Notes: a model not told the origin generated them from the sequence alone. DNA of 64,000 bases from Fulvivirga marina (GCF_016775155.1 NZ_JAEUGD010000018.1:80049-144048), one strand, 5' to 3'; counted from the first letter of the stretch, positions 16,463-25,614 are shown. Translations and numbers: made by a program.

Positions 16463-17665
16463 TCAAAGCCTCAATTTGGAAACAAAATCTCCAAAAGTAC
16501 TCTTCCAGGTCATATTCAATGCATATTCTCTGGCATTTTTCTTCACCTCTGTTCTTATACCATCTTTTTGTATAGTTTTTATTAATTCAATTAATTCTGG
16601 CGTTGAAGAAAATTCCCAGCCACAATCATATTGTTGTATTATACGTCCCATTTCACTACCTCTTGTTGCAAATACCGGAAGTCCGCAACTGAGCGCCTCA
16701 AGAGCGATCATTCCGAATGTGTCCCATTTGCCATAAAAGACAAGAGCATCGGCCTTAGCCATCTCATCAGCAAGACTTTCATGGTCAAGATAACCGAGAA
16801 ATGAAGTATTCTTTGAAAAATCCAGGTTCTGACCATTAGAAACTTTCCCTGCGAGTATCCATTGAGCAAAGGGTGTAGATGTAGTAAGTGTGCTAATATT
16901 GTCAATACCCTTTTCCTCTGAAAATCTTCCTACGTACATTATCTTTAACGTACCATTCTGTCTCTTCAATTTTGGTTTGAAGATCGAGGTATCAACACCG
17001 GGAGTGAAAATTTGATAGTTGAATGCCTCACCTATTCTGAAAAACCCCTCAGAAACATCTGAATTAAGGAATATATTATTCTTATTATTTATGAAATGTT
17101 TATGCAGTCGACGCTGAGCATTCATCTCAACATAATCGAACAACTCGTTCTCCTTGCCAGCTATTCTAATGGCATAAAACGATGGGTAATTGGTATGCAA
17201 ACAAATAGCCGGATCCTTGTCTCTATAGATGGACTCCACTACAAACCCTAAAAAGGATTGCGTAGCTATCACAACTTTAGCTGGTTCAATAGAGTTTGCA
17301 AATTCTTCACACTTTCGGAAAAAGTCCGGATACCAACCCCTGTCACCGTTCCAGGCATCCAGCCATTCGACATCGCTGTAGTCAATATTGCCTTTCAGAA
17401 GATCTTCATGTATTACGTCCTCTCCCTCTACTAAAGCGTATAGCGGCCTTCTTTTCAAAACAAGCCCCTCTCGAGAATCCCTCACAACCAAATTTAGTTG
17501 TGCCCGTACTGATTTGAAAGTAAGATTATGATCCAAATCAGATACCAACGCCAGGGTAATACCAGCAGATTCACACCATTCTATAAACTTTAAGTAAGTA
17601 TATCGAACACCACATTCCACATTTAAGTGATCAACGACAAGCAGTAGGTCAACCTTCATTTTCAA
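16463..17665 (-). CDS. GT-B family 4 glycosyltransferase
   Basis: The 400-residue protein has the C-terminal donor-binding half of a family 4 glycosyltransferase: IMYVGRFSEEKGIDNI near residue 240, then DALVFYGKWDTFGMIALEALSCGLPVFATRGSEM, which holds the EX7E-type motif. The N-terminal half begins KVDLLLVVDHLNVECGVRYTYLKFIEWC, an acceptor-domain Rossmann start. It is the first gene of the leftward block containing the epimerase, aminotransferase and three-module glycosyltransferase, with 85 nt before the next gene. Donor and acceptor are unknown. Confidence 0.88.
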   Translation of the reverse strand: MKMKVDLLLVVDHLNVECGVRYTYLKFIEWCESAGITLALVSDLDHNLTFKSVRAQLNLVVRDSREGLVLKRRPLYALVEGEDVIHEDLLKGNIDYSDVEWLDAWNGDRGWYPDFFRKCEEFANSIEPAKVVIATQSFLGFVVESIYRDKDPAICLHTNYPSFYAIRIAGKENELFDYVEMNAQRRLHKHFINNKNNIFLNSDVSEGFFRIGEAFNYQIFTPGVDTSIFKPKLKRQNGTLKIMYVGRFSEEKGIDNISTLTTSTPFAQWILAGKVSNGQNLDFSKNTSFLGYLDHESLADEMAKADALVFYGKWDTFGMIALEALSCGLPVFATRGSEMGRIIQQYDCGWEFSSTPELIELIKTIQKDGIRTEVKKNAREYALNMTWKSTFGDFVSKLRL

Positions 17666-17842
17666 ATGTTAGAGTTTCAAATCCTGGCATTCCTATAACA
17701 ATACCCACTTAACGAGCAATTAATTTTTCTCCCTGCCCTGAAGCAAAACTTCAAAAATAAGAACTAAAACAATAAACTGTATATTAAAATAAAAATAACG
17801 ACAAATATAGTACTAAATCATTAACAAATTAAAACCTATTGA

Positions 17843-18775
17843 TTAGGAAAGAGACCTTGTTTTTCTTATAAGGATATCGGCTGCTTTATCAATGCCCTGA
17901 AATTGGGATTCGTAATTGATGTTGGAATGCTTCTGTGAACTGATGCCCATTGGTGAAGAGAAATGCCACACAAGTCCGAGTGAATTGACCTCTATAATAT
18001 AAATTTCACCTGTATTGGGATCTTTAACAATGTCACACCCTATAAGTGGTACGTCAGGAAATGCTTTTTTATGCGCTTCCTCGCCTAGTCCTATAATATC
18101 TTCATCATAACTGAGCGTAAAATCACAACCTTTACCTGTTGAAACTATTGAACCGCCAAAATCTTTAAAGGAATCAGCCGACTCCAAAGGTTGCCTGCTC
18201 TTATCGGCCTCTATTTTCACTGAAAATAATACTTCACCAAACAAGGATGTAACTCGATAGCTGACTGGCCACTTGCCAGTATAAATAAAATCCTGGATAA
18301 CCCACATTTGAGTGTGGTCTGCAGCTTTGGTTTTAGGCTCTCTCCACTTTACCTTTGAATTTTTCACAATCCTGACATCAGCCCCCTGAAGACCTCTAAC
18401 TGGTTTCATAACTACATAGTCTCCAAACTCATTCATATCAGGTCTGTAGTTTTTTGATAAAATTCGAGTAAAAGGCACAGGCAGATCATTACATCGTAAA
18501 GCCCGTATTTCATCATACTTGTCCATTCTCGAACCCTGATAGATAGTTCCTGGGAGTTCATCCAGGTGCTGAAGAGGAAATATAGCAAAAACAAGAGTAG
18601 GCTTTCCTTTTAATTCATCACCAACAGCCAGATTCTCTTCAGTATCCTCTAATACAAAAACCTTGATATCCTCTGTATTCGTCTCAATGTATTTTGCTAT
18701 TCTATTGAAATCATCCGTCTGATTTGAATAAATATGCGGAACAAGTACTAAGTTATATTTTCTACTTAAAATCAT
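17843..18775 (-). CDS. Second ATP-grasp ligase-like protein
   Basis: The 310-residue protein shows an ATP-grasp core: GDYVVMKPVRGLQGADVRIV (ATP-binding lysine and glycine-rich loop) near residue 137, MWVIQDFI, YRVTSLFGEVLFSVKIEA, and a C-terminal GCDIVKDPNTGEIYIIEVNSLG with the Asp/Glu/Asn Mg-ATP ligands. It is not close to the ATP-grasp gene at 2812-3744. The N-terminal part includes LVFAIFPLQHLDELPG and PFTRILSK, typical of the pre-ATP-grasp domain. The gene stands alone, 177 nt above the GT4 gene and below a 450-bp gene-poor stretch. Peptide ligation or modification is possible, but no precursor peptide gene was seen nearby. Confidence 0.75.
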   Translation of the reverse strand: MILSRKYNLVLVPHIYSNQTDDFNRIAKYIETNTEDIKVFVLEDTEENLAVGDELKGKPTLVFAIFPLQHLDELPGTIYQGSRMDKYDEIRALRCNDLPVPFTRILSKNYRPDMNEFGDYVVMKPVRGLQGADVRIVKNSKVKWREPKTKAADHTQMWVIQDFIYTGKWPVSYRVTSLFGEVLFSVKIEADKSRQPLESADSFKDFGGSIVSTGKGCDFTLSYDEDIIGLGEEAHKKAFPDVPLIGCDIVKDPNTGEIYIIEVNSLGLVWHFSSPMGISSQKHSNINYESQFQGIDKAADILIRKTRSLS

Positions 18776-18793
18776 TTTTTATCAAAATAAAAA

Positions 18794-18819
18794 TGCTTAA
18801 TATATAATAATATTAAGCA
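18794..18819. repeat. Perfect 10-bp inverted repeat upstream of ATP-grasp gene
   Basis: TGCTTAATAT and ATATTAAGCA are perfect 10-bp arms around a 6-nt loop, 18 nt upstream of the ATP-grasp start codon. The location suits an operator or 5'-leader hairpin for that gene. It is AT-rich and lacks a flanking T run in either direction, so a terminator is less likely. Confidence 0.4.
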
Positions 18820-19145
18820 AAAGAATGGTTCATCAACCTAAAGCGACTACTGGCCTCCGGAATTCAATCCGTCAATATTAAATATGAAAATAATAATAAA
18901 CAAGAGATACACGGTCTTATCAGTAAATCTGACAGTTTAACCTTTTGAATAATTTTGGAACACAACTGAGAGGTGAAGTCTTCTGAAGAATAAAAAATAT
19001 CTTCTTCACAATCGTCAAGCTTGGGAAGCTCGACTGATAAATAAATTAAAAGAAACCCTCTTGAGACTTTCTTTTCAAGTTATTGAAGACGAGATCATTG
19101 AGCTGTAGATCATGGGATCTGGGAACTATAATTAAATTTTCAAAA

Positions 19146-19214
19146 GTTGAGAACACCAACCAAATATATTCTTCCCGTAAGCTCTAGCAACTACCTTTGA
19201 TTGGAGTTCTTAAC
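19146..19214. repeat. Imperfect 19-bp inverted repeat
   Basis: The arms at 19146-19164 and 19196-19214 are complementary at 16 of 19 positions by eye, with a 31-nt loop. The repeat lies 13 nt beyond the end of the lipoprotein pseudogene. It may be that gene's former terminator or a small mobile-element scar. Confidence 0.4.
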
Positions 19215-19226
19215 ATTAGCTTTTAC

Positions 19227-19721
19227 TTATTGCTTCTTCAAAAGATTAAACGTCCAATCACCATTTACTGAAGCTGTACGACTTCCCTGATGAACGCTAT
19301 CGTTAAATACGAAACTTAAAGTCATTGTTGTTTCAGTCAATGACACTACCACGGGTAGATTCTCATTACCGGTTCTGATTACGGTAAAAGAGGAGAGGCC
19401 GGGGACTCTTCTTCAAACTCCCATCCCCCACTTGCCGGCCAAGGAGAAACTCCTGACGGGTCTCCTAAAAGCACTGTATGTTCCTTTCCCCTGCCCATTA
19501 TCATAATTTATTGTTAATTAAAAATCAGCATAGCCTGCTGTTCTATCCTCGGTTTGGTATAAGACCGCTCGTGCTGATTCATCCACTACCCAGGTTCCTG
19601 AAAAATTATTACCTGCCTGATCATGAGGCGACAACCCGTTATCATCGTCATTTTTACACCCGGATAAGACAACCATTATTACTAAAACCGCTGCACTTAA
19701 TATATATGATGTTTTTTTCAT
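19227..19721 (-). pseudogene. Decayed calycin/lipocalin-like lipoprotein gene
   Basis: The intact start encodes a lipoprotein signal (MKKTSYILSAAVLVIMVVLSGC, lipobox Cys at residue 22) and an SGTWVVDESARAV segment. A TAA at about 19518 interrupts the frame just where LTINYDNGQGKGTYS would continue. The rest is readable only after frame changes: GVSPWPASGGWEFEEESP in one frame, then VIRTGNENLPVVVSLTETTMTLSF and GSRTASVNGDWTFNL in another, ending at a TAA at 19227-19229. The pieces in this order match Bacteroidota lipoproteins with a small lipocalin-like beta-barrel. At least one nonsense and two frameshift changes mean the gene is dead. Confidence 0.75.
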
Positions 19722-19799
19722 TCTTATTATTAGTTTTTCAATTTAAAGCTTGATTTGAGATGTTCAATTGGACACTTATACTTGCCTAAAATCTCATTA

Positions 19800-20205
19800 T
19801 TAATTACTCTCCATTACTATTTTGTTTCCTGAAGTCTCTAGCAGCACCAGTTGATTACTGTTTATTTTAAATTGATAAGACTTACCGCTCAACTGTTTTA
19901 ATAGCTGTTGTTCAACCTCAATATCAGGACAAATCATTCTGGTTGAAGAGATTGTTCCAAAGTCAAGTTGGTTCTCATTAAGATCTACCAAATCCCTTTA
20001 GCCTTTTGTCTGCCAGATTCAGGGTTAGCTCTGGAGCTTTGCGAGCGAATTCATAAGTCTTAAGATCATTGCCTCCAATAGATATTATCGACCATGACCT
20101 GCTTAATTGCTCTTTCACCTTCTCCACTTCACTTTTTTGTCCATCCGATGGCCGTGAACTCATACACGATACAAACAGTACATAAATGATCAAGATTTTT
20201 CGCAT
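19800..20205 (-). pseudogene. Broken META/HslJ-like lipoprotein gene
   Basis: The 5' part starts at 20205 (MRKILIIYVLFVSCMSSRPS, a lipoprotein signal) and reads LSRSWSIISIGGNDL, APELTLNLADKRLKGFG. It then hits a stop at about 19978. The continuation is in another frame: LDFGTISSTRMICPDIEVEQQLLKQL and YQFKINSNQLVLLETSGNKIV. Together these follow the META domain order (W..I.G, AP.L.F, GF.GCN, STRM.C, E..., L.L....G). The GCN-containing turn is missing at the junction, so a small frameshifting deletion there is likely. META-domain proteins act in the envelope, for example heat-shock lipoprotein HslJ. A TTG start for the distal part is theoretically possible but would leave half a domain. Confidence 0.7.
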
Positions 20206-20359
20206 AATAATGAAAACGTCAGGACACTTTCTCAAAAAAAGCAGACCCCAGATCATCTCGTAATAAACCGGAGATCCCATGGTCTTTTTGAGGCTGTCCT
20301 TGTCTTACTTTTTATTTATTAGCATTGTCTCATTAAATACTAAGCTTATGGTCCTACAT

Positions 20360-20583
20360 TGTCAGGTGTACTCATTAAGTAATACTCAGTTTAAATCCTT
20401 CAACACCGTTTCAAGGACGATCCAGCAACATTATCTGACTATCCTCAATTATTTTGAACGTAGAAGCACCAATGCCGCAGCTGAGTCTTTCAATGCTAAA
20501 ATTAAAGCTTTCAGGAGTCAATTCAGAGGATTTAAAAACGTTAGTTTCTTCCTTTACAGGCTTTCCAGAATCTATGCTTAGTA
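20360..20583 (+). pseudogene. C-terminal remnant of an ISL3-like (ISAon1-type) transposase
   Basis: The last about 65 residues, including ILNYFERRSTNAAAESFN, AKIKAFRSQFRGF and FFLYRLSRIYA, match the conserved C-terminus of DDE transposases of the ISL3/ISAon1 group, with the ExxN-type ESFNAKIK motif containing the catalytic Glu. The rest of the catalytic domain is absent: the upstream frame (MVFLRLSLSYFLF...) is unrelated. No matching terminal inverted repeats were found, so this is an IS scar rather than a mobile element. It lies between pseudogenes and supports past IS activity here. Confidence 0.75.
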
Positions 20584-20995
20584 CAATTGCTCCGCAGGTT
20601 TTCGGCTTGATCCCCTCCAAGCCCAAAACATATATCATGGATATAATAGATTTTAACAGGTATGACATTCCTTACTTTCCATTAAAGAATGAATATAACA
20701 TCCAACTTTTATCAAGTAGTCAACCAGACATAATCAATTCCAAGAAGAATTCTCTATGCTCTTCCTTACTGAATAGGAATAGGTAAAGGCAGCCGCACCA
20801 TGGTGCAGACGCAAGTGAGCTTTCATTTATCAAGTATTCATTACGAAACGAGCTCTTATGGGACAGTTTCTTTAAAGAACGGGATAAGACTACTATTTAT
20901 GACCGAAGTTCTGGTAAAGTGAAATGTTCCGTTCAACTTAGGGTTAGTGAAAAGGAGGACATATCCTACAACCGCTACACTAAGACTATTGACTA
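20584..20995. other. Stretch with unrecognised coding scraps
   Basis: No intact gene seen. A 50-codon frame starts with MDIIDFNRYDIPYF at about 20638. Another frame, open without a start codon from about 20793 to a TAA at 20997-20999, reads SFIKYSLRNELLWDSFFKER and ends NRYTKTIDY. It converges on the methyltransferase gene. I recognise neither. Both look like remains of genes broken when the adjoining IS inserted or was deleted. Confidence 0.4.
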
Positions 20996-22609
20996 CTAAG
21001 CCTTAAACAAATTAATGGTCACTGTTGCCAAATCGGAGTCCGGATATTTTCTAAACATCTCTTTATCATGAGAAAGGCCAGCCTCCTGTAATACTTTGAT
21101 AAACTCCTCTACTTCAACAATATATTGATCAGAATAGCCATGAGTAACATCATAAGCAGTAGCTGCAGTTTTGCCCAGATTTTGAGCTACGAGTTCAGGG
21201 CTTACGGTGTGAAGCTCAATAAGGAGTAATCCATACTGCTTTACATAGGGTGTCCACCTTTTGAAATGCTGCCTGAGCGATTCAGAAACCAAATTATTAC
21301 TCAGCCTCCTACCCTCACTGCAATAAGCTCCGGTAGAGGAACTTATTCTCAGGTCATCTTTTTGCTCAGGTTCCTCCCAGATGCGATTATGATCCAGAAA
21401 GGTGCGTACATTGAGTAAATCCTTCAGGTCAATATTATACGCTTCCTTAAGGTCAGAAGCCAGTATATCCGGCTTACCAATATCTCCCCAAATAATCTTA
21501 GCCCAAATATCCGCCTGTATCAGATTCGCCTTTGATACTTTCAAGGCGGCTTCATTATAATCCACCCCTATCAATAATAGTGGATGTTCCTCAAGCACCC
21601 TTCCTCGTTGCGTCTGATTAGCTACTACATTAAACAAATGTTTTAAGAAAGCTCCATTACCACAGCCCATATCCAGGATACCCTTAGGCTGTTCGTCGAT
21701 TGGTCTGTTAAAGATCTCAATGATAATTTCATCGACTACCTTAAAATAAGCTGCATGCGCACCACCACTTCCCCATACATTCATTTCGCGATCTACATGC
21801 TTCTCATTCCCATTAGTGTCTGTCCCTTTTAATATTATGGGATCTCCAAAAATCAGATCATTGAGCTTTCTGAGCGTGGGAATATAAGATACGGTTACGC
21901 CATAAGCACTAGCCCTCTTTGCAAAGAACAAACCTTCCTCTGTAAACTCGTAAGTGTTATTGATTTTATTAAACCATTTCAGATGAGTAAGAATATCCAG
22001 CAAGCGCCCAAAACCATCGGCATCTTTATGAAATTCCTCCGCTTTAAACCGGGTCTCCATAAAGTACTTATGAAACATACCGCTCATACCAAGGTGCACG
22101 AGCGTTGGGCCTACTACTATTCCTTCAATATGCGTTAGTATTTGTTGATGAACTTCCTCCTCCAATGGGTTGGAATAGGCAGATTTCTCATGTTCATGCT
22201 TCAGTTTGCTAAAAACCACCTCCAATTTTTGGAAGGGTTCCATTTCAAACTTACGGTTATGATATTTCTCCGATAAAACCAGTAACTCCACTGCATCCTT
22301 ATAAAGGCTAAAAAAATCAAAGGCTATTTCTGAATGGTCATTAATCTCAAAAGTTACCTGATCCGCCTCATTATCAACCTGCTGATCAAGCCATCCCTGA
22401 GAGCACATAGCCCTAAGGGCTACATTAAGATACCCATCATTTGCATTGAATTGAGTGGCTATTGTTTTAAGGTCTGCCCTCTTCTCCACAAGCAAAAAAT
22501 CTGTAACACCATACTGCTTTAGGGTATATGCTGAAGGTGCTGTAACAATTCCGTCCAAATGCCGAAATATCTTACTTCTGAGTATGGCTTGTTCTTTTTT
22601 TGCGAGCAT
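20996..22609 (-). CDS. Large class I SAM methyltransferase with duplicated N-terminal helical module
   Basis: This 537-residue protein carries a SAM-binding motif ILDMGCGNGAFLKHLF near residue 304, followed by LIGVDYNEAALKVSKANL (ribose-binding acidic segment) and a WGDIGKPDIL motif. The first about 60 residues and residues about 155-215 look related: HLDGIVTAPSAYTLKQYGVTD...LRAMCSQGWL and HIEGIVVGPTLVHLGMSGMF...LTHLKWF, each resembling the winged-helix dimerisation module of O-methyltransferases. The layout recalls AprA-related methyltransferases of natural-product pathways, a tentative link. It stands alone among decayed genes on the minus strand, with no biosynthetic partner beside it. Confidence 0.7.
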   Translation of the reverse strand: MLAKKEQAILRSKIFRHLDGIVTAPSAYTLKQYGVTDFLLVEKRADLKTIATQFNANDGYLNVALRAMCSQGWLDQQVDNEADQVTFEINDHSEIAFDFFSLYKDAVELLVLSEKYHNRKFEMEPFQKLEVVFSKLKHEHEKSAYSNPLEEEVHQQILTHIEGIVVGPTLVHLGMSGMFHKYFMETRFKAEEFHKDADGFGRLLDILTHLKWFNKINNTYEFTEEGLFFAKRASAYGVTVSYIPTLRKLNDLIFGDPIILKGTDTNGNEKHVDREMNVWGSGGAHAAYFKVVDEIIIEIFNRPIDEQPKGILDMGCGNGAFLKHLFNVVANQTQRGRVLEEHPLLLIGVDYNEAALKVSKANLIQADIWAKIIWGDIGKPDILASDLKEAYNIDLKDLLNVRTFLDHNRIWEEPEQKDDLRISSSTGAYCSEGRRLSNNLVSESLRQHFKRWTPYVKQYGLLLIELHTVSPELVAQNLGKTAATAYDVTHGYSDQYIVEVEEFIKVLQEAGLSHDKEMFRKYPDSDLATVTINLFKA

Positions 22610-22829
22610 AAGTTTCTAATTCAATTGATACCTTCTCAATTCATTGCTTCATAAAATAGCAACTTTTTAAACAGGGCACAATGCTCCCTGCTATCTTTTA
22701 AGACCAATTTCAGATGATGTTTTTCTTATGCAACAGACAAAACATTAACTTCGACGCTTCTATGTAAAATGCCTAGAAAGCAATAATTAATAAAGCATTT
22801 GATTATCAATATCGTAAGACTTAATCTTG

Positions 22830-23471
22830 ATGAACAACACACTTCCAATATATCTACTGTCCGATAGTCAGCTACTGTTTTCACATAACGCCGCCGGGCA
22901 GCACTTTCTTCAGTCAATTATTACTGAAATCGATAAGCCTGATATCAAAGCCGCATATATTGGATGGTCAAATGGTGACCAGCCTGAGTTTTATGAGCTC
23001 TTTAAAGAGGGCATGAAACACCTACATATTACCAATTGTAGTATGATCTCCGCTGACTTTAATTCAATCGATAAAGAGAACCTGTTAAAAGCTGATGTTA
23101 TATTGCTGGCCGGTGGCGATGTAAATAAGGGCTGGCAAAGATTGCTGGAAACCAAAACGGTAGATATAATTAAGAAAAAGTATACATCAGGGGCAATTTT
23201 AATAGGCATATCAGCCGGTGCTATTCAACTGGGCTGGCAGACACCCTTTACAACTGATGATAAATACGAAGAAATGATGCAACTCGTCCCCTTCATCATC
23301 GGTGCTCATGACGAGGTAAACCAATGGATAGATTTAAAAAGTGCCGTACTCAAATCTGGCAAGGAAGGAATAGGCATTCCTTTTGGGGGAGGTCTTAAAT
23401 ATTACCCCGATCAAAGGATTGAGATCATCAATAAACCGGAGGAAATTTTTTACTTTACTAATAATGCTTGA
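22830..23471 (+). CDS. Peptidase S51 / class I glutamine-amidotransferase-like protein
   Basis: The 213-residue protein has IKAAYIGWSNGDQPEFY, ADVILLAGGDVNKGW and AILIGISAGAIQLGW, the last being the GxSAGA nucleophile elbow of S51 peptidases (peptidase E, cyanophycinase relatives). A GAHDEVNQW segment may supply the His. These enzymes cleave Asp-containing dipeptides or related substrates in the cytoplasm; no signal peptide is seen. I use the ATG at 22830, because a TTG immediately before it is a less likely start. It is divergent from the large methyltransferase gene, with a 220-bp spacer, and converges with the GNAT gene. Confidence 0.8.
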   Translation: MNNTLPIYLLSDSQLLFSHNAAGQHFLQSIITEIDKPDIKAAYIGWSNGDQPEFYELFKEGMKHLHITNCSMISADFNSIDKENLLKADVILLAGGDVNKGWQRLLETKTVDIIKKKYTSGAILIGISAGAIQLGWQTPFTTDDKYEEMMQLVPFIIGAHDEVNQWIDLKSAVLKSGKEGIGIPFGGGLKYYPDQRIEIINKPEEIFYFTNNA

Positions 23472-23475
23472 TTAA

Positions 23476-24294
23476 TTACACCAATCTTTCCATTTGATAT
23501 TGATTGATAGTGTTTTGCAAACCTGAAGCTTTGAGCCATTCCAGCTTCCTTTCCAAAGTTCCAACAACATTGTTTACTTTGATTTGAGTTGAAACAGATT
23601 GAATAGCAGCACCTAACCGTCCCCATACATCCGGCTTATCGAAAAGGACATCAAATTGAGCCAGATACCCTGTAGATTTATTGATAATGAATAATGATTC
23701 TTTCTTATCATTATTCATTACTGTAAAGAAGTGAAAGGGGCCATTAATAATAGATTCTATCCTGTTCTCCCAGGAGTAAATTGATTGATCCGCTAATTCA
23801 TCTTTATGGATGGAAACCACTGAAGCTTCCTCCACCTGTCCTATACTACCCTCACACTGAAACTTTCCTCCAAAACAATGATAGTTCCGGGCAACCTTAA
23901 AACCACATTTTTCATAAGCTCTTACGGCATTTTCATTTTCCTGAATAACCTCAAGTGAACAATGCTTCACCCTATTACTTCTAAGAACCGGCAGAGCAAA
24001 ATCAAACATCTTTTTAACGAGGCTATTTCCCCTATAAGCAGGCAATACACCTGTAGCTGCATTAAATGCAGAAAGAACCCCATCTCTTTCATCTATGGCC
24101 AAAAGCATAAAAGCAATGAGCTCCTCTCCCTCAAATACCCCTACGGAAAAGTCATACCTGACTTTGGCTACTCTCCAGCGCTCCTCAAAGAGTCTTGCAT
24201 TTTTTGTGAATTGGACATAGTAATTTTCAAAGGACTTAAAAAAGCACTTTGCTACAATCTCAAACGGCACATCAACTAAAGTCTTGAACTTCAT
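23476..24294 (-). CDS. GNAT-family N-acetyltransferase
   Basis: The 272-residue protein has an N-terminal GNAT domain: VLPAYRGNSLVKKMFDFALP near residue 84 (the acetyl-CoA-binding R/QxxGxG/A-like loop, here RGNSL) and HCSLEVIQENENAVRAYEKCGFKVARNYHCF, the classic final strand-helix of the fold. A further about 130 residues form a second, degenerate half with NQYQMERLV at the end. This could be a partial second GNAT-like fold, since tandem GNATs are common. The substrate is unknown. It converges with the S51-like gene with only 4 nt between stop codons. Confidence 0.8.
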   Translation of the reverse strand: MKFKTLVDVPFEIVAKCFFKSFENYYVQFTKNARLFEERWRVAKVRYDFSVGVFEGEELIAFMLLAIDERDGVLSAFNAATGVLPAYRGNSLVKKMFDFALPVLRSNRVKHCSLEVIQENENAVRAYEKCGFKVARNYHCFGGKFQCEGSIGQVEEASVVSIHKDELADQSIYSWENRIESIINGPFHFFTVMNNDKKESLFIINKSTGYLAQFDVLFDKPDVWGRLGAAIQSVSTQIKVNNVVGTLERKLEWLKASGLQNTINQYQMERLV

Positions 24295-24395
24295 ACCATT
24301 ACAAACGTTTTTTGTAGTATTACGCAGTTCTGTCCAGTGAGTAGAGTGAAATTACATGCAAGGCATTAATAGATTGCCAATGGATTGAAAAAAGA

Positions 24396-25022
24396 TTATA
24401 CAGGTTTTAGCTTTTGGTCCAAAACTGATTTGATCTTATCAAATTCGAAGAAAAAACGAAATGCCGGAGTTGTCATTAAGTACATTTTATTCTCTATCCG
24501 CCACCATAGAATCCCTCCTTTATTAATACACTCTCTATCATCCATAGCAATATCGGTTAGGTAAGTTGTGAATGCTGCGGCTACACTATCACTTTCAAAT
24601 TCCCACTCCAGAATATCTACCTTTAGATACATATGATCTATGGTCTCCTTGCTTTTAACCAAAGTCTTTTTAACTCCTTTGATCAATGTAAAATCAATCT
24701 TGTTCAACCGCGGATCCTGGTCAGCACATGAGGTAAATAATTGCGCTAACCCTGGAGCTACTCTATCATTAAGATCATACAAAGTATCCCCATTGACCAC
24801 TTGTGATTGATAACCAAATTCGGCATCAAGCAACACCAAGGCTTCATTAAAACGATCATAATCAGTTTTGACAACTGGTTCTTCAATCGTCTCCAACCGG
24901 CTTGTGTCAGTTATGACGGTATCTGAAAGCAAGTCTTCAGAGGTTGATTCGGTATTTTGAGCTTCCCGGTTGCAGCAAATCAGTATAGTAAAGAGCAAAG
25001 AAAGGAGAAGATATCTGATCAT
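24396..25022 (-). CDS. Uncharacterised lipoprotein
   Basis: The 208-residue protein starts with a lipoprotein signal peptide (MIRYLLLSLLFTILICCNRE, lipobox Cys 16 or 17), followed by an acidic Ser/Thr-rich linker to about residue 55 and a globular alpha/beta domain. The mature domain includes TLVKSKETIDHMYLKVDILEW and WWRIENKMYLMTTPAFRFFFEF. I do not recognise the family. The codon pattern and long open frame support a real gene. It stands alone, 100 bp from the GNAT gene. Confidence 0.65.
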   Translation of the reverse strand: MIRYLLLSLLFTILICCNREAQNTESTSEDLLSDTVITDTSRLETIEEPVVKTDYDRFNEALVLLDAEFGYQSQVVNGDTLYDLNDRVAPGLAQLFTSCADQDPRLNKIDFTLIKGVKKTLVKSKETIDHMYLKVDILEWEFESDSVAAAFTTYLTDIAMDDRECINKGGILWWRIENKMYLMTTPAFRFFFEFDKIKSVLDQKLKPV

Positions 25023-25183
25023 GATCAGTTTAAAAATTTAGTAATTCAAATTAGTCAATAATGACCAAATACCAAATAATCAATTACGTCTGATCAACCC
25101 GACAAACGTGCCGCTTTCTCCCCTTATCATTGCCGTATTCATACAGTTAAAATCAAGCCATATTATAAAAAATAAGAAACACC

Positions 25184-25614
25184 ATGAAAATCAATCCCTA
25201 TTTAAACTTCCCTGGTACTACAGAAGAGGCCTTTAATTTTTATAAATCTGTATTTATAAAATAGTTCATATTTTAATAACCCTATTTAGACACAAATTCA
25301 TTTGATAAATAAAAAATATTATAATATAATAAAAATAAAGTAATGCATATTGCGCTACCCATAAGGACGGAAATATACTCATGGCTACAGATGCCATGGA
25401 GTCCATGGGACAGAAACTGAGCACTGGCAACAACTTTTACATTTCTGTATCTACTGACAAGTACAGATGGGGCCAAAGATATCTATGATAAGCTCTCTGC
25501 AAGTGGTTCTATAGAAATGCCTATTGGTGATGCCCCTTGGGGGCATACTTTGGTATGTTTAAAGACAAATTAGGTATACCGTGGATGGTTAGCTATGACT
25601 ACCCTAAGGAATAA
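25184..25614 (+). pseudogene. Decayed PhnB/glyoxalase-superfamily (VOC) gene
   Basis: It begins with a good start, MKINPYLNFPGTTEEAFNFYKSVF, the hallmark N-terminus of PhnB-type VOC proteins, then stops after about 27 codons. About 130 bp of very AT-rich DNA follows. Family sequence then resumes in pieces across frames: HIALPI, KDGNILMATDAMESMGQKL, TGNNFYISVSTD, KDIYDKLSASGSIEMPIGDAPWG, and finally GAYFGMFKDKLGIPWMVSYDY to a TAA at 25612. Several frameshifts and a lost middle segment show it is dead. Intact homologues are about 140 residues. Confidence 0.8.

Larger units (their letters stand above)
18776..19226. other. Gene-poor stretch beside the second ATP-grasp gene
   Basis: No intact gene was recognised here. 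It contains the inverted repeat at 18794-18819 and the imperfect dyad at 19146-19214. Between them a short open fragment ends at about 19109 with LINKLKETLLRLSFQVIEDE; it lacks a start codon and I do not recognise it. The stretch is probably decayed coding DNA at the boundary of the biosynthetic cluster. Confidence 0.5.

Noticed and set aside
1-18775. Named grasp-with-spasm RiPP system
   Set aside because: A radical SAM/SPASM-type protein and ATP-grasp enzymes are present, but they are not in one operon, no precursor peptide gene was seen, and the SPASM-like region is N-terminal to a radical SAM domain, so the named system is not supported.
20454-20786. 110-residue forward frame over the transposase remnant
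   Set aside because: It overlaps the transposase motif in another frame and shows no domain of its own.
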